Source: Craterostigma plantagineum
Taxonomy: Eukaryota; Streptophyta; Magnoliopsida; Lamiales; Linderniaceae
Length of the DNA stretch: 64,000 nt
Direction of reading: 5' to 3'
Assembly (NCBI GenBank): GCA_027422505.1
Contig: JAPQWV010000124.1
Span: 620,001-684,000, forward strand
The notes below the pieces were generated by a model. It saw only the letters and a list, made by a program, of their open reading frames with translations. It was not told the DNA's origin and did no database searches. The translations under genes were made by a program, and so were the position numbers. Positions 11,202-22,470 of the stretch are shown piece by piece (position 1 is the first letter of the stretch; every line of letters starts with the position of its first letter).

Positions 11202-12377
11202 ACTGACCTTTGTAGGGCATTTTTCACCCCTCTCCTTGGCAATGTTCTGAACCTGGATGAGAAACTCCCTACACTGCTCGTAAAGATGAAACAGATAATC
11301 GAGCCCATTCTTCTTCCCACGCGCCACCTCGCCGGGCTCTGTAACTATGAAGGGATGCTCTCTCTGACGCTCGCCGCCGCCGCAGTTGACGCCTTCGTCG
11401 TCGTCCTCAGCCCCTTCAATCTCGTCGTCGTCATAGTCGTCTTCGTCATGCTCCATATTATTAGACACCATTTTAGACCGGACTTTAAAGTTTTTTCTCC
11501 GCTGGCAACGCTGGCGGTGGTGTTTCCGGCCACCGTCCCAGGCGCCGGCGGCGGTGCCTCCACTTCCTACGGCTTCCTTCTCTTGCTGTACCAGTTCCTC
11601 TGACAACCCTACAACTTATATTTATTAATTATTATAGCAATATAAAAAACAATTATATATGAAGATCTATAGATATATACTTGGCACACAAAAAAATATA
11701 TATAATTTGAATTGTAGGATTACGAGAAGTATATCTTATTGCCAACTTTTGTGATAGCCTGGCCCTTATCTTCTTCATACACACATTTTCATGCATACAG
11801 TTCTGCTAGAGAACACGTTTTCATTCCATTTTGTTTTCGAGAGAATGAATACTTAGAAAATCAACACTGTATAGTAGATGTAATTATTAATCACTTATTA
11901 ATTACCTTCATGAGACAAAGCATCAAGAACATGGGTGGTCGTCGTGGCATCGCCGGAAATGGCGGCGGCGTGCCTCCTCCTGGCCGCCGACTCCTCGTCG
12001 TCGATGATTCTTCTCCTCTCAGCCCTCACGGCGGCTTTAATTCCATACCTCTCGCCGACGAGCAACTCCCACCTGAATATCTGACTGAGGCTGTTCATCA
12101 TCTCGTCGAGCTCTTCGTCCCTCATGTCCAAAAGCGTGTTTACCGTAAATCCGAGTTCCGAAATCTTAGCCGCCGTGAAGTACCTTACTCCGTAGGCTTG
12201 GAACAGCCCTTCGAGGCCTCCGAGCTCCCTGCTCGGGCGGTAGTAGACGGTGGCCGGCGCCGAGGATGGAGGAAGCTGAGGAGGCGCCGCCGCAACGGCG
12301 TCGAGGATGATACGGGACTGTGATTGAGAGAGGGAGACGCGTGGGTCCCACTTGAAGAGGAACGAGTCTGAATCCAT
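10113..12377 (-). CDS. LFY: LEAFY/FLORICAULA floral meristem-identity transcription factor
   Basis: A plant-specific transcription factor that specifies floral meristems and activates floral homeotic genes. Three exons match the standard LFY structure: 12377-11906, 11608-11208 and 10466-10113, giving 408 residues. Exon 1 encodes the N-terminal oligomerisation domain ([20 protein letters not shown] to [20 protein letters not shown], about residues 50-125). The linker carries a basic [13 protein letters not shown] patch and a long acidic run ([19 protein letters not shown]). The DNA-binding domain runs from [20 protein letters not shown] in exon 2 to [15 protein letters not shown] in exon 3. 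The reading frame is intact. Compared with the sequence I remember from other eudicots, CYEPLVAIA replaces the usual CYKPLV. Intron 2 carries a GT/AT microsatellite that begins a few bases after its donor. Confidence 0.97.
11158..11200. repeat. (GT)n(AT)n microsatellite in LFY intron 2
   Basis: GTGTGTGTGTGTGTATATATATATATATAT-type tract adjoining the 5' splice site (11207/11206 on the gene strand) of the second intron. Confidence 0.9.
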
Positions 12378-12449
12378 TGTTAGTTATTAGTTCAGATTTT
12401 TAGCTTTCTCCGACTAATGTTTCAATGCACCAAGTGTTGCGTTATAAGC

Positions 12450-12502
<53 letters not shown>

Positions 12503-13305
12503 GAAACCTAGTATACAGTAAGAGTTCAACTCAACTAGACATTATTATAGGGTACGTACTTGACGACCAATGTGATGATGACACGTTTTGTTTAACAGAA
12601 GAAGATTTTAAGTTTCTTCGCTAGATTTCATGGCTTGATAATTGATAGCGAGACTCAGTACTGCAATAACAGAATATATAGCAATGTGCTTTAGATTTGC
12701 GAATAATATTGAATTGCATGCTTCATAAATACGAATATCTATAAATTAATTACTGTGTACGTACGAAGCCTTTTTCTGTTGCATTCTGCGGTGAAAGCTG
12801 TGGCTTAACGCATGGATAGGACTTGGTAGTAATTAACTTTTGCATTCATGTCATACGCCCTTTCTTGAAAAAAAAGAAGCATCTAATAAAAATTAAAGAT
12901 TTAAGATAACAATGCTCTCATATATACACACAAGGGGTTCTGCAGATAATATCATTTCAACGTCCATTGCGATTATCTAATAATTAGCATAATATACGTT
13001 AGGTACTATAATTAAGTACATATTAAATGGATGCATGTGCTCGACCCCAGCCGTTTATGATTTACTATTTATATTAAATTTATAGTACATAATTGCATTA
13101 AGTGTATCTCTATATGGTATCATCAGTGTAATGAAGACGGGCTTTTTGGCTTATCGAATGAGGGGGCCTTTTCTATAGCAAGTTAGAGCAGGACATTTAA
13201 TTAGAATTACTATTCCTCGGCTGCAGTCAAAGTACAAATAGAGTCAGATTAAATCAAACAATAATGAAGAATAGAAGAAGAGACAATTATTATTATCTAT
13301 CATTA

Positions 13306-13352
<47 letters not shown>

Positions 13353-13955
13353 GCATGAATAGAATTCACTTCATTACACGATAAAAAAGTGTCTACGATG
13401 AGAGGAGAGTAACGAGTGTGAACGGACAAACTCATGCAACTCAAATATTAATGTGATTTGAATGCATGAGTAATCCAATACAATCACCAAGTTGATTGGA
13501 CACTTCCATTAATGCAATTGTTGACCACAGCAATTTCTTTTCTTCACAGGATATAAATCATATATGACAACAAAACTTCGACTTTTGGTCAAGGAGGATA
13601 GATGGATTCTTCAAATTAAAAAGATTGGAAGTATATTTCAATGCGACGATTTTTTTCGCTTCTTTATACACACACGCACCCACGGTCATCGTCATCAATG
13701 TTGTCCTTACCATTACATTAAGCATCGTAGTATATAGTGCTGTACAAATATAATTCATCTTAATTATTAGACGAGATTGTCATGACATTTCATGGAAAAT
13801 TCGTTTTCTCCATGCTATGGACTATGGTCCCCATGGACCTGGAACTAGAGATAATATAGGGAACACCCCAAGATCAAGCATTATTGCTTTGCTTTTACTA
13901 CAATATACGAAAGTAATAATCTTTTTTCTTGATTAAGTTCATCATTATATATAAT
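12378..13955. promoter_or_regulatory. LEAFY upstream region
   Basis: About 1.6 kb lie between the LFY start and the stop codon of the next gene, which is transcribed in the same direction. It is AT-rich and contains the (CT)n tract at 12450-12500 and an (AT)n(GT)n microsatellite near 13307-13351. No protein-coding exon could be supported. Short open frames at 13244-13444 and 13558-13758 (-) only translate repeats and AT-rich sequence. Confidence 0.5.
12450..12500. repeat. (CT)n/(GA)n tract in the LFY leader or proximal promoter
   Basis: An almost uninterrupted CT run of about 50 bp, reading GAGAGA on the gene strand, some 75-125 bp upstream of the LFY ATG. GA-rich leader tracts are binding sites for BASIC PENTACYSTEINE proteins in plants; a role here is inference. 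Confidence 0.85.
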
Positions 13956-16229
13956 TTAGGCATTTTGAATGGGGATTAGCTTCATCCCACCGCCGTATAT
14001 ATCTGGAAGCTGACTTTCGTCGATTTCTTCGAGCAGCGTAGCTTTGAGTCTTTTTTTCTCCACAAACACAATCTGAATCATTACACATATGTAGGTATTA
14101 AACAACATAAGTATACTTGCTACTAGTCACATAAAGTGGCAATGTTGTTATTTTACCTTATTCTTGGTGTTTTTGTCTATAAAAGGGTGAATGATTTTCC
14201 ACATGGTCATGAACACATAAGGTGCGTGGAGTACAAACACTTTGCCGAGTCTCTCCGGGTAGAAATCCTAAAATATATACACACATATTGGTGCCTTTTG
14301 TAATGTAAGAAGATGACGAAATTATTTAGCAAATCAAGGGTTTTTCACGCTAAAAATAATGATACTCAAATTTATTGACCTGCAAAATGGAGAGAGCTGC
14401 AAGGTATCCTCGTACGTCGCTATTACAGTAGCCATATCCTTGAAGATCTCCAATTATTACAAACTTCTCTTGTTCCTTCGAAGTCCTGCGCAACGAACAA
14501 AATATTTAAATACTTCGCCATGATTTTAGGGTTTTGTTTCATACCCATAAGTCTTTTACTAAGTTAACGAAAGAGACTTAAGATAAGATAATGATCAATT
14601 CACCTCGAACACAACTTATCCAAAGCAAACACCAAAAACCCTGAAAAAGAGAACCCCACAATATTCAAAACTCAAGTGGACATATAAATAATTCAGTAAT
14701 AATTGTAGTTAAAAAATATATAGCCACAAACTCTTGAATTCTTCGACGCCTCCCTTGCTAGAAAAATGTCGTGCGCCGAGGACAACTGCAATAGGACGGC
14801 CTTGCTTGTCTTTTCCTTGCGCAAACATTTTGTTCTGCGCTAACTCGTTTGATATATTCGTCGTATGGATCGAATCGAGTGTTTTTCTCCACGTTATATA
14901 TTTTACAAGCATCGAAGATGCTTTTTCCACGTCGAGGTCACGTGCTCGGAGGAATCTTATTAGGGTTTGATCATCCAAATCCTGGTAAATTATTTTATCA
15001 TTGAAATAAACAGTTCTGCAATGTTAAATTGGCACCTAAAGAGTTTTGGATAGATGGTTTTATTAAATTAGGCATCATAATGAATAGTTCTAATAACAAC
15101 AAGAAGACTCGGGTGGACTAGTTGGTTATTTGATATATTTTATTTATTTTGTGCTCATCTATAGTAGTATATTAGATTCTGTGTATGTGTCATATATCAG
15201 GATATTTTATATTTTATATAATCAAGGTATTTAAAATATTAAGGGTAAAATTGTAAATAAACATTTATCAAATTGACAGACCAAATAACAATTGATACTT
15301 AGACCTCACCCTTAATATAAATCTTCTATTATATAAAAAGTTTAGGGTGGTTAAAAACTGTCAATTTGGTCTTTCATTTTATTTTCAATTTGGTCCCTAT
15401 ATTTGTAATTTTATTGATTTATTAAGGTATAAGTTTTTAAGTTACTGTAATTATACCCCAAAGTTTTCATTTTATATATTTAAAAATTATATGTTATTTA
15501 ATAATATTAATATATTGAAATAACATAATCATACTTTAGCAACGCATAGAGGGTGCGGAAGGTACTATCTATTATACAAAGGGTCTAGGGTGGCTAAAAA
15601 CTGTCAATTTGGTCTGTCATTTTATTTGCAATTGCATCAATCTATTTGTAATTTAATTAATTTAATAAGTAATCATTTCACTTCTATGATTTTTATTTTT
15701 TGTAATGTACCCCAATACATTAGTTTTTAGTTTTTATGTTGAGAAACTATATTTCATTATTAAATATTAAGTATTATAATCAAATGAAGTAACATAAATA
15801 TAACTATATTTTCAAGCAAACGCATAGAGTGTGCGGTAAGTACTAGTAGCTTAGATAAAGAGCCTAAGATGGATAAAAAAACGGTCAAATTGATCTATCA
15901 ATTTGATAAATCATTACTTACATTTTACTCTTAACTGTTAAATTACTATTATATTCTTAATCTTTTAATTTATTGCAAGTTAATCCTTAAATTGAAATTT
16001 TATGTTTTAAATAAATTAATTAACAATGTAAAACGTTCAAAAAGTGTTACATACACGACACATTGAGTGTGCTAATGCACTAGTGATACTAAATGTTACG
16101 CAAATTTTGGTACAACAGCCTCAGCTGGATTAATTAGGTGGAAGTTACACCTACCAAATCTGAAATATCTAATTTGAATTTAATTTTCGGTTAAAAGTTT
16201 ACATCATGACGATAACCACGCATGACGAT

Positions 16230-16284
<55 letters not shown>

Positions 16285-16962
16285 TGTGTTGGACTAGAAA
16301 ATTCTTGCTGTAATAATTCAAGACTGGCAACCTTATTTTGAACGTTGACATTTGAATGATGGAATTTTACTACTTTTCTATATTACTGTCAATTATGTAG
16401 AACTTAAAATAATCTATTGGCCAAACTCAAATAAATTACACTAAACCCATATAAATGATCTCATCAATTCTGGTTCAAACAAGAACGAACTTTTACATCA
16501 ATCAATAATTAAACTGTAATAAAAATGACAGTCGTCCCCAAGAAAACCCCTACTGAATCGACCGTATTAAACACACAAAGCCTCAAATCTCTCAAATTCC
16601 ATGGCTACGTCTGTGTTCTATCAGTTGTGTTTCCTTCATTATTTAGTACAAAAGATCATCTTTTTATGCTATAAATCTTGAAAAAGAAAGACTATTTTCC
16701 AAACCCTTATAAGGAGCTATTTGATAATTGATACTTGAATTTTGAGGATTTAGCCCAACAATCAAGAAAACATCAAAAACATAATCACAGAATAAGACGA
16801 ACGAAGGGAGATAAGAAATATTGGTCAAAAAATATCAACGCACACATACACACATACCTTTGAAGATAGATCTTTCTGTTGAACAATGGCTCTCATAAGG
16901 ATAAGCTTGTTCTTTAATTCTTCATTTTCTGGACATTGGGAAAAGTTAATATGTTTTTCCAT
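13956..16962 (-). CDS. CRAL-TRIO (Sec14-like) lipid-transfer protein
   Basis: Sec14-type proteins bind phosphatidylinositol or other lipids and move or present them at membranes. Six exons: 16962-16858, 14981-14732, 14640-14604, 14485-14380, 14267-14157, 14072-13956, giving 241 residues. The N-terminal CRAL-TRIO-N helix region includes DDQTLIRFLRARDLDVEKAS. The lipid-binding domain follows with GRPIAVVLGARHF, EKFVIIGDLQGYGYCNSDV, YPERLGKVFVLHAPYVFMT and PFIDKNTKNKIVFVEKK, and the protein ends ESQLPDIYGGGMKLIPIQ. Length and motifs fit the short single-domain class related to Arabidopsis At1g01630. There is no GOLD or nodulin domain. The 1.9-kb first intron holds a row of Helitron-like units and a CT/CA microsatellite. 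The frame is intact. Confidence 0.9.
15325..16083 (+). mobile_element. Three head-to-tail small Helitron-like units in intron 1 of the CRAL-TRIO gene
   Basis: Unit 1 (15325-15567) and unit 2 (15568-15846) both start TCTATTATA(T/C)A and share TAGGGTGG(T/C)TAAAAACTGTCAATTTGGTC. Both end with a short hairpin region (CGCATAGAGGGTGCGG or CGCATAGAGTGTGCGG) followed by CTA or CTAG. Unit 3 (about 15848-16083) is a diverged relative with TGGATAAAAAAACGGTCAAATTG and ends CATTGAGTGTGCTAATGCACTAG|T. A 5' TC, a 3' hairpin and a CTAG end before T are Helitron hallmarks. There is no coding capacity, so they are non-autonomous. Confidence 0.65.
16231..16284. repeat. (CT)n(CA)n microsatellite
   Basis: Run of CT dinucleotides followed directly by CA dinucleotides, inside intron 1 of the CRAL-TRIO gene. 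Confidence 0.9.
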
Positions 16963-17835
16963 TATAATCTCCAAGCTTATTATATTTCAACACCTTGAGC
17001 TTTACAAGCAAGTCTTCAATCGCTAAGAAAAGTTACCTTATTTATGCTTTATAGCAACAGCGAAGGGGAAGTGCCTTAATTTTCTGTTTTTATTATATAA
17101 TAATAATGATGATGATAATGGTGTCGGTGATGATGATGTTTTTCTGTTTGCTAGTACACTATTAAATGGTTTGGTATTTAGCTGAGCGATATTATTTGGA
17201 ATGATGGTTTGGCTAAATGCGATTAATTGCACATGACATGTTAAATATTTCTCCCGTCAATAGCATTTATTATTAATGTGAAAATATTGGAGATAGGCAA
17301 AGGGATCTGAGTAAAACGTACTGTGACAAATAAAATTACGGATAAGACTGTATGATATTATTGACTATGAATATTGGGTTTGAATGATATTAATTCAATT
17401 CAAATATGAGCCGCTGTGTGTGTATGTGTGTTTTTTATTTGAATTTTTTATTATTAGTAATCCAGATCTAGAAGGGTTTCCATTAAAATTGCTTATAGTT
17501 ATATTTCAGCGTAATTTCTAAAAAGAAATCATTAACGAATGTATTAATGTGGTTGGTGTTGTTCTATCAACAGTTCACCAAGCTGATGAAAGTCGTCCAA
17601 GAAAGAACCTATTGAAGATGATCGATGATATAATATGTTTCATTATACCACACGATAATGCATTATGTTCAATATATAAATAAAATAGGGTGCTAGGGGG
17701 TGAAAATAACTTTGTAACTTATAAAGATATTTATATTAATTCTTTTTCTTACATTTTATTCAACAATAATAAATGTAGTATTTTTTTTTCATTAACTCGT
17801 TGAATTCATAGTAATTGTACTAATGCCATTAAATG
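16963..17835. other. Intergenic AT-rich region
   Basis: Upstream flank of the CRAL-TRIO gene. It contains a GAT-rich stretch near 17100-17145. The open frame at 17038-17232 (-) shows no family features. No gene was identified. Confidence 0.4.
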
Positions 17836-18060
17836 TGTTAGAAATACGGGTCGGGCCTCCGGTAATTTTTATCCGTTAACGAGGCCCACGCACATGCGCC
17901 ACGCGGAGAAGGGGTGCCGGGTATAAGCTTGATGGGTTCCTTCTTGGTTTTAAGAAGGAACCCATCAAGCTTATACCCGGCACCCCTTCTCCGCGTGGCG
18001 CATGTGCGTGGGCCTCGTTAACGGACAAAATTACCAGAGGCCCGACCCGTATTTCTAACA
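17836..18060. repeat. Near-perfect 225-bp inverted repeat forming the first LTR
   Basis: Left arm 17836-17945 and right arm 17952-18060 are reverse complements apart from a few changes, with a loop of about 6 bases (GGTTTT). The arms start TGTTAGAAATACGGGTCGGG and end with its complement before the PBS. Open frames across the arms are by-products of the palindrome. Confidence 0.92.
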
Positions 18061-19048
18061 TGGTATCAGAGCGGATAGATCCGATTCAATTAAAAATTAC
18101 GGCAGGTCCGAAAAGAATGGCGTTCCCGTCCGATTAAAAAGAAATGGGCTCACACGTGAGGGGGGAGTGTTGAGATGGTCACGTGTGATGGACAATAGTG
18201 TCCCACATCGATTAAAACAAATGAATGAAATGGCAGTCCCACACCGATTAGTTCAAAGAAATTAAACGGGCAGAGATCCGACTCAGTTTAAAATATATAT
18301 GACGGGTTCGAAAACGAATGGCGTTCCCGTTCGATTAAAAAAATGAATTGGGCTCACACGTGAGGGGGGAGTGTTGGAATATCACGTGTGAGGACACAAA
18401 AAAAATTGTCCCACACCGATTATGATAAGAAAAATAGATTGGTTTATAAGCTTGATGGTTCACTCCTCTTAATACCAATTGGTTTTAAGAAGGAACCCCA
18501 TCAAGCTTATACCGGACACCGATCCTCCGTGTGACGTGTGCGCGCGGGCCTCGATGATGCAGAGGCCCGGCCCGAATTCTACAGATAATTTCTACATGGT
18601 ATTGGTTTTAAGAAGGAACCCATCAAGCTTATACCTGGCACCCCTTCTCCACGTGGCGCATGTGCGTGGGCCTCGTTAACGGATAAAATTACCGGAGGTC
18701 CGGCTCGTATTTCTAAGATGGTATCAGAGCGGGTAGATCCGACTCAAATTAAAATATACGGCGGGTTCGAAAAGAACGGCGTTCCCGTCCGATTAAAAAA
18801 AAGAAATGGGCTCACACGTGAGGGGGGAGTGTTGAGAGTCACGTGTGTTGGGAAATGAAAGTCCCACACCGATTAGTTCAAAGAAATTAAATGGGTTTAT
18901 AAGATGATGCGTCACTCCTCTTAAACACCAATTGGTTTTAAGAAGGAACCCATCAAGCTTATACCCGGCACCCCTTCTCCGCGTGGCGCATGTGCGTGGG
19001 CCTCGTTAACGGATAAAATTACCGGAGGTCCGGCTCGTATTTCTAAGA
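17836..19048 (+). mobile_element. TRIM-like LTR retroelement array (rearranged)
   Basis: Primer-binding sites TGGTATCAGAGC (complementary to initiator tRNA-Met) occur at 18061-18072 and 18719-18730, each just after an LTR-like end (TTTCTAACA or TTTCTAAGA). Polypurine tracts of the form GTGAGGGGGGAG precede TGTTG at 18168, 18372 and 18830, which are LTR starts. The last LTR copy spans about 18830-19048 (219 bp). Internal segments between PBS and PPT are only about 100 bp and encode nothing. This is the layout of terminal-repeat retrotransposons in miniature, here with several LTR copies joined by recombination. It is interpreted from sequence alone; target-site duplications were not found. Confidence 0.72.
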
Positions 19049-19997
19049 AAATGCTTCGGGTGGGACCCACTCGTTCTCATACGACTACCATGTTAAATTA
19101 ATCTACACTTTTACATTAACTATAAAAATATTAATATGTCCAATGTTAATAAACGTATTTTATAAAACTAAAAGTGAATATAATATTTCTTATATAAGTA
19201 CAGATGAACTTAAATAAATACAGAAAAATAATAGCTATTAGGTAAAGATTAATATTAATATCTAAACGGTTAGGCATGACAGTCGGTATGGAATACCCCT
19301 TCATAAAATAGATTTTCACATAATAAATTGACATGTTTCATCTTTACTTTTTTCAAAATATTAAAAATTTTATAGTTCTGATATTGTTGACGTTTTTTTT
19401 TTATTTTTTTTAAATTTAAACATTACGATTGCAGACAAATTGTGTGATGAACAATTTGTCAAAAAATTTAGATAGAACAGGATCTTTTTTCTAAAAACAA
19501 TCAAATAGATTAAAATAAAACAAAATAGAAACCATCGTCTAAGGATGAATATATATTTTAGACATTGACATGTAATTTGTAATTAACTTTTCTTTATATT
19601 TTGAAATTATAGAATAATATAATGTATGATTGTATCCCGTGACCAAGTCAATATTGGCTTTAGTTTTAATCTTACACATTTGTTGTAAACGTGTAGAAAG
19701 AATAATTTAAAATAAATAATAGTTACCAGATCATCAATGTCAATATTATCTAATATAATTAATAAATAATAGTGGACACTTAAGAGATGGGATCGGAGAC
19801 TACTTGATGATTTTTAAAGTAGAAGAAATCAAGTTTCATGATAAATTGAGTGTAATAATAAATAAGTAGGGTAATAAATAGTGAGTGATATAAATAGGGG
19901 GTCTAAATAGAATTATAGGGGGTGTGAATAGAATTACCCAAATAAAATTTAGTTTTGTCTTTAAAATCAATAAATAGTGATTATAATGTAATGTATT

Positions 19998-20058
<61 letters not shown>

Positions 20059-20743
20059 ATCTATCTATCTATCTATCTATATAATATATAATATATATAT
20101 ATAACAATTCCTAGTTTTGGAAATTGGGATTTTCTAATGAATATAATTAGTACTAATATGCATGCAATCCAATCCCTCATCGGATTTGTGGATATATGAA
20201 TAAATATGCATGCAAACATATTTAGATAATATTGTTTGGTGGTACTAGATATAATACTTCTACAAAGCTTGAATTCATTTTCGTAAAATTATATTTATAA
20301 GATATAAATAAAAGTTAGCATGCTGTCGTAAAAATACAATGAAAGAAAACAAATCTAAAATGTCCCCCCAGTATAAGTTATTCTACTGTTAATTTTGACA
20401 CAATCATACATAATTCCGTAATTACTAGACTCTTCTGAATAGATCAGGACTTCACTAGGATCAGATTTCAATTTTCAACTGGTCAATCCTTATTTATTTT
20501 TGAGATATAATCCCTAATTACTATGTATCCATTTTTGAAGTGTACTGTTGACTTGGTTCAGTCTTATTACAATCTAAGATTTGGATTAATAAAACGCATG
20601 ATATGTCATAATCACATTGTATTAATTACCTAACCCAAGCCTCACAATACCTCCATAAATACCCATCCAAAAACCCCAAAACAATAAAACCATAACACAA
20701 CGTTTCATCGAAACTCTGCGAAAGAAGAAGCAAAATAGATATA
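19049..20743. other. AT-rich intergenic region with compound microsatellite
   Basis: No gene was supported. The (CT)n(AT)n(CTAT)n tract at about 19999-20102 is the main landmark. The stretch at 20620-20743 is the proximal promoter and leader of the cysteine-rich gene that follows, with a TATA-like CATAAATACCC near 20654. Confidence 0.5.
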
Positions 20744-21162
20744 ATGGCAAAGGTATTGGACTTTCTAGTGGCTTGCCTTGCCTGCTATACCATCGTTTCA
20801 GGTATTTATATAATACAATGAGTCCATGGATAAATTATCTATTCATTTATACGAATGATGATCATTTATAAATGAAAAAATTGCGTATAGGGTTTATAAT
20901 GTTGGGTGGAGTATGGGGACAGCCATGCAAAGCTGACTTTGAAAACAATTTCTGCGACGTTAAGAAGCCTGCTGGGCTTTGCAACAGCACTTGCCTTTAT
21001 TACTACATCGATCGTTTTAGGTACGCAAAGTGCATAAAGAAACCTTCGAGGAAATTGCCTTTTTGCAGGTGTTACTTCGACTGTGGCTATCCTCCCCAAC
21101 ACCTTGCTGCTAATGATCATATTATTGCTGGTGGAGCTTTGACATACGATAATAATAATTGA
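20744..21162 (+). CDS. Small secreted cysteine-rich (defensin-like) protein
   Basis: Two exons, 20744-20801 and 20891-21162, encode 109 residues. An N-terminal hydrophobic signal peptide (MAKVLDFLVACLACYTIVSG and following hydrophobic residues) precedes a mature region starting near QPCKADFENNFC. The mature part has eight cysteines in a defensin-like order ending C-x-C-x3-C (FCRCYFDC). The C-terminal tail after the last Cys is about 25 residues, longer than in most plant defensins. The short phase-1 intron after the signal peptide is typical of defensin-like genes. Such proteins commonly act in antimicrobial defence or reproductive signalling; the specific role is unknown. Confidence 0.72.
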
Positions 21163-21266
21163 AATAAAAAAAAATCAGTTCTTTCTTTTATAGTTTTGTG
21201 TTGCCACACAGATCCAATTAGTTCTTGTTATGCTATCGTTGGAGGAAATAACAATTAATAATCTAT

Positions 21267-21531
21267 TCTATTATATAAAAGGCTAGGGTGGCTAAAAACT
21301 GCCAATTTGGTCCGTAATTTGGTACAATTTATTCCCTCTATAAATAATTTAATTAATTTAATGAGTTAATCATTTCACTCCTAAAATCGTTAATATTGTA
21401 ATTACACCCCAACACATTAGTTTTCACTTTATATAATTACAAATATATTTCACATATTAAATATTAGAAATATCAAAGTAAATGTAATATCAATAAAATT
21501 ATATTTTTTAAGCACACGCAGAAAGTACCAG
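21267..21531 (+). mobile_element. Helitron-like short element
   Basis: It starts TCTATTATATAAAAGGCTAG and continues GGTGGCTAAAAACTGCCAATTTGG, matching the units at 15325 and 15568. It ends AAGCACACGCAGAAAGTACCAG|T, a diverged version of their hairpin plus CTAG end. Non-coding. Confidence 0.6.
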
Positions 21532-21585
21532 TGATGAGTAATATGATATGATGTATCAAAATTTTCGACGCTGGTCAGCCTTTTC

Positions 21586-22022
21586 GTTCCTCTATTACAC
21601 TAACTTTGGAAAAATCATTACACATTTCATTATCAGTGTATAAACATCCATTTATATGATCATATCATTACACCGGATGTTTTTTAACACCAAAAAAATG
21701 TGTAGTTTTGATTATGAGAAATAAAAACATACTCCCTCTGTTTCACAAAGAAAGTCGTTTTAGATTTTCTCACATATTAAGACATGGGTTAAAATGTCTT
21801 TTATACCCCTCATTAACTATTAATTATTATTCCAGCATGTGTTGTTATTTAATATGGGGGCAATTTTGGAAATTTACACATATATTTATTGAAAATACCA
21901 AAACGACTTGCTTTTTAGAACAAAAAAAGACATCTAAAACGACTTTCTTTGTGAAATAGAGAGAGTATAATATTAAGTCGGAATACCTAGTAGAATACAG
22001 TTTGGATGGAATAGAGGATCCC
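21586..22022. mobile_element. MITE with inverted ends, interrupted by a Stowaway MITE
   Basis: Left end GTTCCTCTATTACAC and right end GATGGAATAGAGGATCC are imperfect inverted repeats. Internal phrases such as ATCATTACAC and GGAATACCTAGTAGAAT recur in the copy at 48318-48520. That copy lacks the internal 21732-21965 segment, which supports a nested insertion. Confidence 0.6.
21732..21965. mobile_element. Stowaway-type (Tc1/Mariner) MITE
   Basis: Terminal inverted repeats CTCCCTCTGTTTCACAAAGA and the complement of TCTTTGTGAAATAGAGAGAG extend over about 33 bp and are flanked by TA on both sides (21730-21731 and 21966-21967). The CTCCCTC start and TA duplication are diagnostic. The open frame 21708-21959 is non-coding read-through of the element. 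Confidence 0.88.
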
Positions 22023-22470
22023 AAACCGTCAGTTGATCTGTCAAATGAATAATTGTTTTCTTTACATTTTTATCTGTAATGGAGTAATAAATTGTTAGTT
22101 TTATTACAATCTATTCTTAATTTAAAATATTCAAAATATAAAATAACTTACATATAATTACACACCTGCTAAACATTCTAGTTTCTAGAAAGAACCATCT
22201 CAATCTTATTACTCTCCAGTGTGAGCTATTATGGCTAAAACAAAAAATGTGTTCAAATAATTTCATAACACACACACACACAAAATTGCCTCAGCAAAAC
22301 AAAAAGCATAAATTAAATGGTTACACTTAACTCGCAAAATGGAGACGAGTTTCATCAGAAATACAGTTCCACGGATCTTCAAAATAAACCCTTTCTAACT
22401 TCCAAAACATAGCAACAAACTCTCGTCTCACCTTTGACACAGAAACAAAAGGACAAAACAACGCTTCAAC

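Noticed and set aside
17876..18679. Open frames on both strands in the TRIM-like array
   Set aside because: They read through LTR inverted repeats and translate the same low-complexity sequence in both directions; no protein family features.
19999..20102. CRISPR-like or regulatory tandem array
   Set aside because: Simple (CT)n(AT)n(CTAT)n microsatellite without spacers.
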